Below, one piece after another: positions 10,571-18,973 of a DNA stretch of 64,000 bases. How positions within the stretch are numbered: position 1 is the stretch's first letter; every line of letters begins with the position of its first letter. The stretch is from Sulfuritalea sp. (GTDB lineage Bacteria > Pseudomonadota > Gammaproteobacteria > Burkholderiales > Rhodocyclaceae): assembly GCA_016710465.1 (NCBI GenBank), contig JADJVS010000015.1, positions 404,637 through 468,636 on the forward strand, read 5' to 3'. A model generated the notes under the pieces. The model did not search any database, had not been told where the DNA came from, and saw nothing but the letters and a program-made list of their open reading frames with translations. The translations under genes and the position numbers were made by a program.

Positions 10571-10594
10571 GCCGTCCCCCGGGCGCCGACTCTT
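10571..10594 (-). repeat. Dispersed GAGTCGGCGC repeat
   Basis: On the minus strand this reads AAGAGTCGGCGCCCGGGGGA followed by CGGC. It lies just past the end of the EamA gene, between it and the toxin-antitoxin pair. Confidence 0.5.
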
Positions 10595-10595
10595 C

Positions 10596-11525
10596 TCAGG
10601 CCACGCCGACCTGGTGTGCCTTGGCGCGCTGGTGGCGGTTGTTGGCGATCAGGGCGACGAGCACGATCACCGCGCCGGCGAGTTCAACGCCGTCGGGGCG
10701 GCGGCCCTGGGCAATGGCGATCAGGTAGGTGATGACCGGCGCGAAGTTGGCGAACAGCCCGGCCGAGATCGGGCCCAGCTTGGCCACGCCCATGTTCCAG
10801 AAGAGGATGCCGAAGACGCTGACGCAGAACACGGTGTAGGCCAGCTCCGGCCAGACGGCGACGAGCTGCGCGGTGGAGGGCGGGCTGCTGTGGCCGGCCT
10901 GGGTGGCGATGAAGACGGCGGCGGCGATGCCGATGCAGCCCAGCGAGCAGGACAGCGCCGTGTAGCGCACCGGCGACCAGCCGGCGAAGGCTTGCCCGCC
11001 CAGGGTGTAGGCGGTCCAGAACAGCGAGGCGAGGAAGACCAGGCCGTTACCCAGCGCGTCGCCGCCGGTCAGCCGCGCCAGTTCGCCCGAGGTCACCACC
11101 AGCAGTTCGCCGACCAGGGCCAGCACGATCATGGCCTGGGTGAAGTTGTCCGGGCGGATGCGGGTGCGCCACCACTGCACCAGGGCCATCTGGATCGGCC
11201 CCAGCGCCAGGATCATGGCGCTGACCTCGGGCCGGGTCAGGCGCAGGCCCTCGAACAGGCAGACGCCGAAGCCGGCAAAGCCGCAGACGCCGAAGACCAG
11301 GATCTTCCATGTCTGGCCTTCGGTGCTGATCTTCTCGCGGCCTTCGCGCAGCCAGAGCATGGCGAGGAAGACCAGCGCGGCGGTGGCAAAGCGCATCAGG
11401 GTCAGCCAGTAGGGGTCGACTTCGCGCAGCGCGGATTTCGCCACGGGCAGGAAGGCGCCCCAGATGGCGATCACCAGCAGCATGTAGAGCGTGCCCTGGC
11501 GATGGGCCTTTTGCGTCGGCGTCAT
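10596..11525 (-). CDS. EamA-family (DMT superfamily) transporter
   Basis: A 309-residue integral membrane protein with about ten transmembrane helices arranged as two EamA repeats (start YMLLVIAIWGAFLPVAK; second repeat GLVFLASLFWTAYTLG). Family members export or import small metabolites such as amino acids; the substrate cannot be read from the sequence. It is the last gene of a minus-strand operon, seven bases after the spermidine-synthase-like gene. Confidence 0.88.
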   Translation of the reverse strand: MTPTQKAHRQGTLYMLLVIAIWGAFLPVAKSALREVDPYWLTLMRFATAALVFLAMLWLREGREKISTEGQTWKILVFGVCGFAGFGVCLFEGLRLTRPEVSAMILALGPIQMALVQWWRTRIRPDNFTQAMIVLALVGELLVVTSGELARLTGGDALGNGLVFLASLFWTAYTLGGQAFAGWSPVRYTALSCSLGCIGIAAAVFIATQAGHSSPPSTAQLVAVWPELAYTVFCVSVFGILFWNMGVAKLGPISAGLFANFAPVITYLIAIAQGRRPDGVELAGAVIVLVALIANNRHQRAKAHQVGVA

Positions 11526-11532
11526 GCGCGGC

Positions 11533-12279
11533 TCACAGTGTGAATACGCCCCCGGCGAGGTGGCGCGATTGCGCCAGGCGCGTCAGCGTCGGCAGCAGGT
11601 TGAGGCCGGTGTCGCGCTTCAGCCGCGTCGCGGCGGCCTTCAGTTCGCCCAGCGTGGCGGTCGGCGTCGGCGGGTTGGCGGCGAGCGCGATGGCATTGCC
11701 GCTGTCGCAGGAGCTGAAGGCCACGGCGTGGCCGTCGAAGGCCTCTTCCAGGCGCTTCACGCTGTGGCGGAAATCCTTGCGCCGCGACAGCAGGTTCACC
11801 GCCAGCAGTCCGTCCCCGGCCAGGCGGGCGCGGCAATCCAGGTAGAAGGGCAAGGTGTCCAGGCGTCCGGTGCGGGCCTCGGCGTCGAAACCGTCGACCA
11901 GGATAAGGTCGTAGTCGTGTTTCGCCGTGACCAGGAAGTCGGCGCCGTCGGCGTGGTGGATGGTGATGCGTTCGTCGTCATCAGGCAGCTTGAAGAACTG
12001 CCGCGCGGCGGCGGTGACGCGCGGCTCGATCTCGACCACGGTGATGTACGCCCGCGGCCGGTGGCGATACAGGAACTTGGTCACCGAGGCGGCACCCAGG
12101 CCGATCTGCAGCACGCGGCGCGGCCAGTCGGTGTCGTGCAGCAGCAGCGGCAGCATCATCTCGCGCGTGTAGTCGAGTTCCAGCGCCCAGGGCCGGGCGA
12201 TGCGCATCGCTCCCTGCACCCAGCTTGATCCGAAATGCAGGTAGCGGACGCCCGCTTCCTCTGAGATGTCGATGGTCAA
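11533..12279 (-). CDS. Spermidine-synthase-like protein
   Basis: A 248-residue Rossmann-fold protein with the aminopropyltransferase-type nucleotide site VLQIGLGAASVTKFLYRHRP, an acidic residue in TVVEIEPRV and YDLILVDGFDAEARTG. It lacks the N-terminal beta domain of true SpeE, so it may not make polyamines. The best start is TTG at 12279, whose last bases overlap the hslO stop (TTGA), implying translational coupling. No ATG is available near the N-terminus without losing conserved sequence. Confidence 0.75.
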   Translation of the reverse strand: MTIDISEEAGVRYLHFGSSWVQGAMRIARPWALELDYTREMMLPLLLHDTDWPRRVLQIGLGAASVTKFLYRHRPRAYITVVEIEPRVTAAARQFFKLPDDDERITIHHADGADFLVTAKHDYDLILVDGFDAEARTGRLDTLPFYLDCRARLAGDGLLAVNLLSRRKDFRHSVKRLEEAFDGHAVAFSSCDSGNAIALAANPPTPTATLGELKAAATRLKRDTGLNLLPTLTRLAQSRHLAGGVFTL

Positions 12280-13136
12280 TGGAGGGTGCGGCCTTCGGGC
12301 GGGAACAGCTCGTCGAGGATCTCCGGGCCGAAGCGGTATTCGTGGCCGCAGATCTCGTCTTCGACGGCGATTATCTCGGCATCGGCAAGCATGGATTCGA
12401 TTTCCTCGCGGCCCAGCGAGAGCAGCATGTTGCGCACCTTTTCCACATCGCGCGGGCAATGCCATTCGGCCGGGCGCGGCGGGTAGAGGCGCACGCTCTC
12501 CTCGTGGAACAGCCTCTTCAGCAGGGTCTCCGGGGCCAGCAACAGCTCCTCGGGCTTTACGGTCGCGGCCAGGGCCACGATGCGGTCCCAGCCATCGGCG
12601 TCGAGCACGTCGGCATTCGGCAGCTTCTGCAAAAACAGGCCGCAGGCGGCCTCGGGCGAGGCCGTCAGCCACAGGCGCGAGGGCTGCTGCTCGGATTTTT
12701 CCAGGTAGTGCTCGAACACGGCGGCGACCGTGTCGCCGGTCAGCGGCACCACGCTCTGGTAGGGCGTCTCGGCATCCCTGGGCTGGAGCGTCAGCACCAG
12801 TTGGCCATCGCCGAGCAGGCCGGCGACGCCGGCGACATGGGAGGGTGCCTCGTCGGAGAGGATGCTGCGCGCCATGCCGCGTAGCTGCAGCTTGTCGTTG
12901 CAATCCATCACCAGCATCGATACCGGGCCGTGGCCCGTCATCTGGAAGCCGATGCGGCCGGGGGCCTTGAGGTTGCTGCCGATCAGCGCGGCGACGGCGG
13001 CCAGTTCGCCGAGCAGTTCGCGCACCGGCGCCGCGTAGCCGCGCGTGGCCGTCATCTCGGCCCAGGAGGACCCGAGTTGGACCAGCGCGCCGCGGATGTC
13101 GAGGTCTTCGAGCAGGAAGCGGTGGACGGCATCCAT
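12276..13136 (-). CDS. hslO: Hsp33-type redox chaperone with an incomplete zinc site
   Basis: A 286-residue Hsp33 homologue, normal in length, with the conserved FQMTGHGPVSML segment and the C-terminal linker NMLLSLGREEIESML. Canonical Hsp33 has a CXC and a CX2C that bind zinc and sense oxidation. Here the first pair reads W225-H-C227 and the second D260-E-I-C263, so two of the four cysteines are missing. The chaperone may be constitutively active, regulated in another way, or sense oxidation through a single disulfide. The ATG at 13136 shares one base with the upstream stop. Confidence 0.92.
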   Translation of the reverse strand: MDAVHRFLLEDLDIRGALVQLGSSWAEMTATRGYAAPVRELLGELAAVAALIGSNLKAPGRIGFQMTGHGPVSMLVMDCNDKLQLRGMARSILSDEAPSHVAGVAGLLGDGQLVLTLQPRDAETPYQSVVPLTGDTVAAVFEHYLEKSEQQPSRLWLTASPEAACGLFLQKLPNADVLDADGWDRIVALAATVKPEELLLAPETLLKRLFHEESVRLYPPRPAEWHCPRDVEKVRNMLLSLGREEIESMLADAEIIAVEDEICGHEYRFGPEILDELFPPEGRTLH

Positions 13137-13483
13137 CACCGGACGAAACTGTCGAACAGCGTCGGGTCGAAGCCGACCAGTATCTCGCCGGCCTCGTTCT
13201 CGACGATGGGGCGGCGGATCACGCTGGAATATTCTTCCATCAGCGCCACGGCGGCGCCCGGCGTGGTGATCGCCTGCTGTTCGGGCGTGAGCTTGCGCCA
13301 GGTCGGGCCCTTGCTGTTCACCAGCGTCTGCCAGCCCAGCCGGCGGCACCATTGCAGCAGCTTGTCGCGCGGCACGCCCTGCTTCTTGTAGTCGTGGAAT
13401 TCGTAGCGGATGTGGTTGGCTTCGCACCAGGCGAAGGCTTTTTTCATGGTGTCGCAGTTCTTGATGCCGTGAATCCTGATCAT
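13136..13483 (-). CDS. ArsC/Spx-family reductase (YffB-like)
   Basis: A 115-residue thioredoxin-fold protein of the ArsC family with a single N-terminal cysteine in GIKNCDTMKKAF and the family motif NSKGPTWRKL. The lack of the arsenate-binding arginine pattern suggests a YffB-like thiol reductase and not arsenate resistance. It is the first gene of the minus operon and shares one base with hslO (TGATG), so it is coupled to the redox chaperone. A TATGAT box about 34 bases upstream may be its promoter. Confidence 0.85.
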   Translation of the reverse strand: MIRIHGIKNCDTMKKAFAWCEANHIRYEFHDYKKQGVPRDKLLQWCRRLGWQTLVNSKGPTWRKLTPEQQAITTPGAAVALMEEYSSVIRRPIVENEAGEILVGFDPTLFDSFVR

Positions 13484-13533
13484 GGGGACGCGTGTTGTCT
13501 GTGTTGGGGTGCCGCGAATCATAGCAAAGGCGG

Positions 13534-13539
13534 CATAAT
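13534..13539 (+). promoter_or_regulatory. -10-like box before the DUF2157-type gene
   Basis: CATAAT lies 10 bases before the ATG at 13550. If used, the mRNA would have almost no leader and the ATG at 13538 could not be the start. Confidence 0.4.
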
Positions 13540-13549
13540 GGAATCCGTT

Positions 13550-14632
13550 ATGAACACGCCATTGCGCAGCGAGGCGCAGCAGCGCGCCGACGAGATCGCC
13601 GTCTTCCGCAAGGAGCTGGATCGCCTCGCGGCCGAGGGCGTTCTGTCGCTCGACGCGGCGCGGGCAGCCGCCGTGCGCGCGCACCATGATTCCCTGCTGG
13701 CCGGTTTCGCCGCGGCCTACGACATTGACCGCGGTGCCGGCGCGCGGCAGCTTTCGCTGGGCATGCGCGTGGCCTCTTTCCTCGGCGCGCTGGCGCTGGC
13801 GGCGAGCATCTTCTTCCTCTTCTACCAGTTCTGGGGCCATTTCGGCGAGGCCGCGCAGGTGGCGATCCTGATCGGCGCCGCGCTGGGCAGCCTGGGCCTG
13901 ACGGTGGCCATCCAGGCGCGCGACGCCTCGGGTTACTTCGCCAAGCTGGCGGCGATGGTGGCCTTCGCCTGCTTCGTGCTGAACCTGGTGATGCTGGGCC
14001 AGATCTTCAACATCACGCCCACCGACCGGGCGCTGCTGCCCTGGGCGGCGCTGGCCTTCCTGCTGGCCTATGCCTGCGACCTGCGCCTCTTGCTGGCGGC
14101 CGGCATCTGCTGCGTGATCGCCTGGGTCGCCGCCCGCGTCGGCGAATGGGGCGGCATCTACTGGCTGCATGCCGGCGAGCGGCCGGAGAATTTCTTTCCG
14201 GTGGCGATCCTGCTGTTCGCCTTTCCGCCGCTGGTCGATCATCGCCGCATGACCGGCTTCGGCCCCATTTACCGCGTCTTCGGCCTGCTTTGCCTGCTGT
14301 TGCCGATGCTGGTGCTGGGCCACTGGGGCTGGGGCAGCTATCTGGCCGACCACGAGGGCATCCCGACCCGCGCCATCGAGCACGGCTATGAGGTGGCGGG
14401 CTTTATTGCGAGCGCGCTGGCGATCTGGGCCGGCGCCCGGCGCGGCTGGCCGGAGACGGTGAATACCGGCATTACCTTCTTTGTCATTTTCCTCTACACC
14501 AAGTTCTTCGACTGGTGGTGGGCGGCGCTGCCCAAGTGGCTGTTCTTCCTGCTGCTGGCTCTCTCCGCGATCTTTGTCCTGCTGGTGCTGAAGCGCCTGC
14601 GCCGCGCCGGGCTGGCGGGGGGCGCGCCATGA
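13550..14632 (+). CDS. DUF2157-type polytopic membrane protein
   Basis: A 360-residue protein with a soluble, helical N-terminus (about 70 residues) followed by about ten transmembrane segments, as in DUF2157 proteins. These are usually encoded beside a small secreted GDYXXLXY or DUF4824 protein, as here. Function unknown. Two starts are possible: ATG 13538 and ATG 13550. I prefer 13550 because 13538 overlaps a CATAAT box. It overlaps the next gene by four bases. Confidence 0.75.
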   Translation: MNTPLRSEAQQRADEIAVFRKELDRLAAEGVLSLDAARAAAVRAHHDSLLAGFAAAYDIDRGAGARQLSLGMRVASFLGALALAASIFFLFYQFWGHFGEAAQVAILIGAALGSLGLTVAIQARDASGYFAKLAAMVAFACFVLNLVMLGQIFNITPTDRALLPWAALAFLLAYACDLRLLLAAGICCVIAWVAARVGEWGGIYWLHAGERPENFFPVAILLFAFPPLVDHRRMTGFGPIYRVFGLLCLLLPMLVLGHWGWGSYLADHEGIPTRAIEHGYEVAGFIASALAIWAGARRGWPETVNTGITFFVIFLYTKFFDWWWAALPKWLFFLLLALSAIFVLLVLKRLRRAGLAGGAP

Positions 14633-15507
14633 CGCTGAGCCCGCGCACCACGCTGCTGGCCGGCGCGGCGCTGATCCTGCTGGTGAATGCTGTGGCCCTG
14701 GGCGGCGTTTACCTGAATCGCAGCGGCGAGCCGGAAAGCCGCCTGCGCCTGTCCGAGCGCGAACTCGGCCGGCCCTGGGACTGGCGCCGCGGTGGCGAGA
14801 ACAGCGGGCTGGCGCTCAGCCTGACCTGGCGGGTCAACGAGGCCGATGCCGGCGAGCACTACGCCGGCGGCAGCTTCGGCTACAGCGGCGGCACGCCGGA
14901 ATGGCTGGACGAGCCGCGCATGCGGGTGCTGGGTTTCGATACCGCGCCGGTGGCCGAAAATCATGAAGGCCGCCGCCGCTTCGAGCGCCAGCAGCGGCGC
15001 GAGGTGCTGCTGGTGATGGAACTGGCCGGGCCGGCCTGGCAGCAGGCGCAGGACCGGGCGCGGGCGAATGCCGCGCGGCACGACGCGGCGGCGCTGGCCA
15101 ATGCCGGCAACAAGGAGTTCGCCGGCAAGGCCAAGCGCGCGCGGGAGCAACTCAAGGCCGAGGAAGAGTCGAACAGCCGCCTGTTCGCCATCGATGCCGG
15201 GCTGGACCTCGCCGCCTTGCGGGCGAAATATCCGGATCGCGCCCGCTTCCTGATTCTCAAGGCCCACGTCCGCCCGCGCCTTGGCAGCCGCGAGCGCAAG
15301 ACGGTCGTCACCGGCTATGTCAGCGAGCTGGCGGTGCCGACGGTGAATGTGCCGCATGCGCTGCGGCCGGGGCTGGAACCGGCGCTGCGCGACACGGCGC
15401 GCACTCCGCTAGGTACGGGCCGGGGCTTCGAGGCGACCCTGGCCGTCGGCCAGCGCCTGGAGCCCTGGATCGAGGCGGTGGCGGTGGCGCCCGGGGCGCC
15501 GCGATAA
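14629..15507 (+). CDS. DUF4824 family protein
   Basis: A 292-residue protein anchored by one N-terminal hydrophobic helix (about residues 8-28) with a large, presumably periplasmic domain and a charged helical section (ANAARHDAAALANAGNKE). It matches the DUF4824 type by eye; function is unknown. Coupling (ATGA) to the DUF2157-type gene suggests that the two products act together in the membrane. Confidence 0.7.
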   Translation: MTLSPRTTLLAGAALILLVNAVALGGVYLNRSGEPESRLRLSERELGRPWDWRRGGENSGLALSLTWRVNEADAGEHYAGGSFGYSGGTPEWLDEPRMRVLGFDTAPVAENHEGRRRFERQQRREVLLVMELAGPAWQQAQDRARANAARHDAAALANAGNKEFAGKAKRAREQLKAEEESNSRLFAIDAGLDLAALRAKYPDRARFLILKAHVRPRLGSRERKTVVTGYVSELAVPTVNVPHALRPGLEPALRDTARTPLGTGRGFEATLAVGQRLEPWIEAVAVAPGAPR

Positions 15508-15543
15508 CCCGCATGGGGTAGGGCGCGGGGAGGGCAAACACGG

Positions 15544-15549
15544 CATAAT
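15544..15549 (+). promoter_or_regulatory. -10-like box before the efflux adaptor gene
   Basis: CATAAT lies nine bases before the ATG at 15559, so the transcript would be nearly leaderless. Confidence 0.4.
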
Positions 15550-15558
15550 TCCCGCGCC

Positions 15559-16722
15559 ATGAATACTTCCTTTCTCCTGCGCCGCGTCTTGCCGGTGCTG
15601 CTCGTGGTCGGTATTGCCGCCGGCCTCTTCTTCTGGAAAACCCAGGCCAAGCCGGTGAGCGTGGTGTTGCGCTCGGTGGATCGCGGCAAGGTCGAGGCCA
15701 CGGTGGTGAATACCCGCGCCGGCACCGTCGAAGCCTGCCAGCGCACCAAGCTGTCCACCATCATGGGCGGTCGCATCGAATACCTCGGCGTCAAGGAAGG
15801 CGACAAGGTCAAAAAGGGCCAGTTGCTGCTCAAGCTCTGGAACGACGACCAGAAGGCGCAGCAGGCACTGGCAGAGGCCCAGCGGGCGATGGCCGCGCAG
15901 CGCGTCAAGGAAGTGTGCACCACGGCCGCCAGCGCCCTGCGCGAGGCCGAGCGGCAGACCTCGCTGAAGAAGAAGGGCTTCGTTTCCGACGCCCGCGAGG
16001 ATACCGCGCGCAGCGAGGCCGATGCGCGCAACGCGGCCTGCGAGACGGCGCGCGCCGATGTCGCCCAGGCCGCGGCGCGCGTCGCGGTGACCAAGGTGGA
16101 GCAGGGCCGCATGGTGCTCTATGCGCCTTTCGACGGCACGGTGGCGAAGATCGTCGGCGAGCTCGGCGAATACTCGACACCCTCGCCGCCGGGCGTGCCC
16201 ACGCCGCCGGCCATCGACCTGATCGACGAATCCTGCCTCTACGTCAAGGCGCCGATGGACGAGGTGGATGCGCCCAAGATCCAGGCCGGCCTGCCGGTGC
16301 GCATCGCGCTCGACGCGCTGCCCAAACAGCCGCTGCCGGGCAAGGTGCGCCGCGTCGCGCCCTACGTGCTGGCGGTGGAAAAGCAGGCGCGGACGGTGGA
16401 TGTCGAGGTCGATTTCGAGCGCCCGGCGAATGTGAACCTGCTGGTCGGCTACAGCGCCGATGTCGAGATCGTGCTCTCGGTGCGCGACAACGTGCTGCGC
16501 GTGCCGACCGCGGCGCTGATCGAGGGCTCGCGCGTGATGGTGCTGGGCGCCGACAGCGGCCGGCTGGAAGAGCGCAAGGTCAAGGCCGGGCTGGCCAACT
16601 GGGAATACACCGAGGTCATCGAGGGCCTGGCCGAGGGCGAGCGCATCGTCACCTCGCTGGAGCGCGAAGGCGTGAAGGCTGGTGCCCGTGCTGTCGTTGC
16701 GGACACCAAGAACGGCAAGTAG
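15559..16722 (+). CDS. Periplasmic adaptor (HlyD/MacA type)
   Basis: A 387-residue membrane-fusion protein with one N-terminal transmembrane helix, a split biotinyl-lipoyl domain (GGRIEYLGVKEGDKVKKGQ and LYAPFDGTVAKIVGELGEY), a coiled-coil hairpin between them and a beta-barrel C-terminus. It would bridge an inner-membrane ABC transporter to an outer-membrane channel. It begins a four-gene export set with the ATPase and two permeases. Confidence 0.88.
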   Translation: MNTSFLLRRVLPVLLVVGIAAGLFFWKTQAKPVSVVLRSVDRGKVEATVVNTRAGTVEACQRTKLSTIMGGRIEYLGVKEGDKVKKGQLLLKLWNDDQKAQQALAEAQRAMAAQRVKEVCTTAASALREAERQTSLKKKGFVSDAREDTARSEADARNAACETARADVAQAAARVAVTKVEQGRMVLYAPFDGTVAKIVGELGEYSTPSPPGVPTPPAIDLIDESCLYVKAPMDEVDAPKIQAGLPVRIALDALPKQPLPGKVRRVAPYVLAVEKQARTVDVEVDFERPANVNLLVGYSADVEIVLSVRDNVLRVPTAALIEGSRVMVLGADSGRLEERKVKAGLANWEYTEVIEGLAEGERIVTSLEREGVKAGARAVVADTKNGK

Positions 16723-16732
16723 TGCTGCCACC

Positions 16733-17434
16733 ATGAGCGTCATTCAGCTCGTCGGCATCGAGCGCGTGTTTCATCTCGGCGACAGCTCGGTGCATGCCCT
16801 GGACCACCTCGACGTCGCCATCGAGCCCGGCGAATACGTCGCCATCATGGGGCCGTCGGGCTCGGGCAAATCCACGCTGCTCAACCTGCTGGGCCTGCTC
16901 GATCGCCCCAATGTCGGCTCCTACCGCCTCGAAGGCCGTGACGTCACCACGCTCTCGCCCGACGAACAGGCCGAGGTGCGCAGCCGCCGCATCGGTTTCG
17001 TCTTCCAGAGCTTTCACCTGGTGCCGCGCCTTACCGCCGCCGAGAACATTGCCCTGCCGATGATGCTGGCCGGAATTCCTGGGGCCGAGCGCGATAGCCG
17101 CGTCGAGCGGGCGTTGAAGGACTTCGGCCTTGACCAGCGCAGCGACCACCGTCCGGACCAGCTTTCCGGCGGCCAGCGCCAGCGTGTGGCCATCGCCCGC
17201 GCCACCATCATGCAGCCCGCCGTGCTGCTGGCCGACGAGCCCACCGGTAACCTCGACCGCGCCACCGGCGAGGACGTGATCAACCTGCTTGAAGCGCTCA
17301 ATGCAAAGGGCATGACGCTGATCATCGTCACCCATGACCAGAAGCTCGGCGCGCGGGCGCGACGGCAACTGGAAATGGAAGATGGAAGACTGAAGCACGA
17401 CTCGGCGCGCGACGGCGCGCGGCCTGTCGCCTGA
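16733..17434 (+). CDS. ABC transporter ATP-binding protein (MacB/LolD type)
   Basis: A 233-residue ATPase with Walker A GPSGSGKST, signature LSGGQRQRVA and Walker B LLADEPTGNLD, closest in character to the MacB/LolD/FtsE group that works with FtsX-like permeases. The ATG at 16733 follows the adaptor gene by ten bases. It would energise one or both of the permeases that follow. Confidence 0.92.
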   Translation: MSVIQLVGIERVFHLGDSSVHALDHLDVAIEPGEYVAIMGPSGSGKSTLLNLLGLLDRPNVGSYRLEGRDVTTLSPDEQAEVRSRRIGFVFQSFHLVPRLTAAENIALPMMLAGIPGAERDSRVERALKDFGLDQRSDHRPDQLSGGQRQRVAIARATIMQPAVLLADEPTGNLDRATGEDVINLLEALNAKGMTLIIVTHDQKLGARARRQLEMEDGRLKHDSARDGARPVA

Positions 17435-17441
17435 GCGGACC

Positions 17442-18650
17442 ATGCGCTACCCCGACGTCCTGCGCTTCGCCCGCGACGCGGCGGCCGGCTATCCGCTGCG
17501 CACCGGGCTGTCGGTGCTGGCCATGGCCATCGGCGTCGCCGCCGTGGTGGTGCTCACCGCCCTGGGCGACGGCGCGCGGCGCTACGTGGTGGACCAGTTC
17601 TCGGCGCTGGGCAGCAATCTGGTGATCGTCCTGCCGGGGCGCTCCGCCACCGGCGGCTTCAGCCCGGCCAATGCGCTGACCACCACGCCGCGCGACCTCA
17701 CTATCGACGACGCGTTTTCCCTCGGCCGCCTGCCGCTGGTGCGCCGTGTCGCGCCGCTGGCCGCCGGCACTTCGGAGATCAGCGCCATGGGCCGCCTGCG
17801 CGAGGTCGTGGTGGCCGGCACCGCCGCGCCCTATATCGATATCCGCAGTTTCAGGATGGCGCAGGGGCGCTTCCTGCCCGAGGCCGACTGGAACCGCGGC
17901 GCGCCGGTGGCGGTGATCGGCTCCAAGATCCAGGAGGAGATCTTCGGCAATCGGCCGGCAGTGGGCGAACTGATCCGCCTCGGTGACCGCCGCCTGCGCG
18001 TGGTCGGCGTGCTCAAGTCGGTGGGCCAGGGCCTGGGCATGAATACCGACGAGGTGGTGTTCGTGCCGGTGAGCCTGGCGCAGAGCATGTTCAACACCAA
18101 TACCCTGTTTCGCATCCTGATCGAGGCCAGGAGCCGCGACGAGATCGAGGCGGTCAAGGCCGAGGTGCTGGCGGCGCTGAAGGCGCGCCACGGCGGCGAG
18201 GAGGACGTCACGGTGATCACCCAGGATGCCGTGCTTGCCACCTTCGACAAACTGCTGCGCGCGCTGACCGCCGCCGTGGCCGGCATCGCCGCGATCAGCC
18301 TGGCCGTGGCCGGCATCCTGGTGATGAACGTGATGCTGGTGGCGGTGACCCAGCGCACCGGCGAGATCGGCCTGCTCAAGGCGCTCGGCGCGCGCGGCAC
18401 GACGATACGCAATGCCTTCATGGCCGAGGCGGCGATGCTCTCCCTGGTCGGCGCGCTGACCGGCTACGGCCTCGGCCTCTTCGGCGCCTTTGTGCTGCGC
18501 CAGATGTACCCGGTGTTCCCCGCCTATCCGCCGGACTGGGCGGTGATCGCCGCGCTGGGCACGGCACTCGGCACCGGCCTCCTGTTCGGCATCATGCCCG
18601 CGCGCCGTGCGGCGCGGCTCGATCCGGTGCAGGCCTTGATGAAGCATTGA
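17442..18650 (+). CDS. FtsX/MacB-type ABC permease 1
   Basis: A 402-residue permease with an N-terminal transmembrane helix, a large periplasmic domain and three C-terminal transmembrane helices (FtsX domain, GEIGLLKALGARGTTIRNAF). It lies seven bases after the ATPase. The substrate is unknown; this family moves lipoproteins, peptides, macrolides or stress signals. Confidence 0.9.
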   Translation: MRYPDVLRFARDAAAGYPLRTGLSVLAMAIGVAAVVVLTALGDGARRYVVDQFSALGSNLVIVLPGRSATGGFSPANALTTTPRDLTIDDAFSLGRLPLVRRVAPLAAGTSEISAMGRLREVVVAGTAAPYIDIRSFRMAQGRFLPEADWNRGAPVAVIGSKIQEEIFGNRPAVGELIRLGDRRLRVVGVLKSVGQGLGMNTDEVVFVPVSLAQSMFNTNTLFRILIEARSRDEIEAVKAEVLAALKARHGGEEDVTVITQDAVLATFDKLLRALTAAVAGIAAISLAVAGILVMNVMLVAVTQRTGEIGLLKALGARGTTIRNAFMAEAAMLSLVGALTGYGLGLFGAFVLRQMYPVFPAYPPDWAVIAALGTALGTGLLFGIMPARRAARLDPVQALMKH

Positions 18651-18684
18651 GATGAAAGCGTTCACGCTATTGCGGCTGGCGCGG

Positions 18685-18790
18685 GATCGGAAGGGCGGGG
18701 CATTCTGCGCTGCTCATGTCACCCATCGGCGCCCTGCGGGCGCCGACTCCTTCTTTACTTCGCTGCGCAGAACACCCCACCCTCCCGATC
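18685..18790. repeat. 106-bp imperfect palindrome with a central hairpin
   Basis: Outer arms 18685-18713 and 18762-18790 are inverted repeats matching at 24 of 29 positions. The centre holds a perfect 8-bp hairpin (18727-18734 with 18738-18745, loop TGC) and a copy of the GAGTCGGCGC motif on the minus strand. It is shaped like a small MITE-type element with no coding capacity. Confidence 0.75.
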
Positions 18791-18838
18791 CGGTGACGCC
18801 GTCGCGGGTTTGCGGTTGCAAGGCACCAGCGTATCCCG

Positions 18839-18938
18839 CCAAGGACGGCAGGGGTCCGTCTCCGGGAAGTAAAGGGGGAGGAGCGGGCGTAGCCGGCGAC
18901 GGAGGACATGGACGGAGACGGACCCCTGCCGTCCTTGG
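18839..18938. repeat. 25-bp perfect inverted repeat around a 50-base centre
   Basis: Positions 18839-18863 (CCAAGGACGGCAGGGGTCCG then TCTCC) and 18914-18938 are exact reverse complements. The structure sits directly before the second permease gene. Confidence 0.8.
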
Positions 18939-18973
18939 CGCCCGCACAGCTTCGCCAGACAGCGAAAACTGAC

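Larger units (their letters stand above)
18651..18973. other. Repeat-filled gap between the two permease genes
   Basis: This 323-base gap has no supported gene. It is almost wholly occupied by two palindromic structures (18685-18790 and 18839-18938), described separately. Confidence 0.7.
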
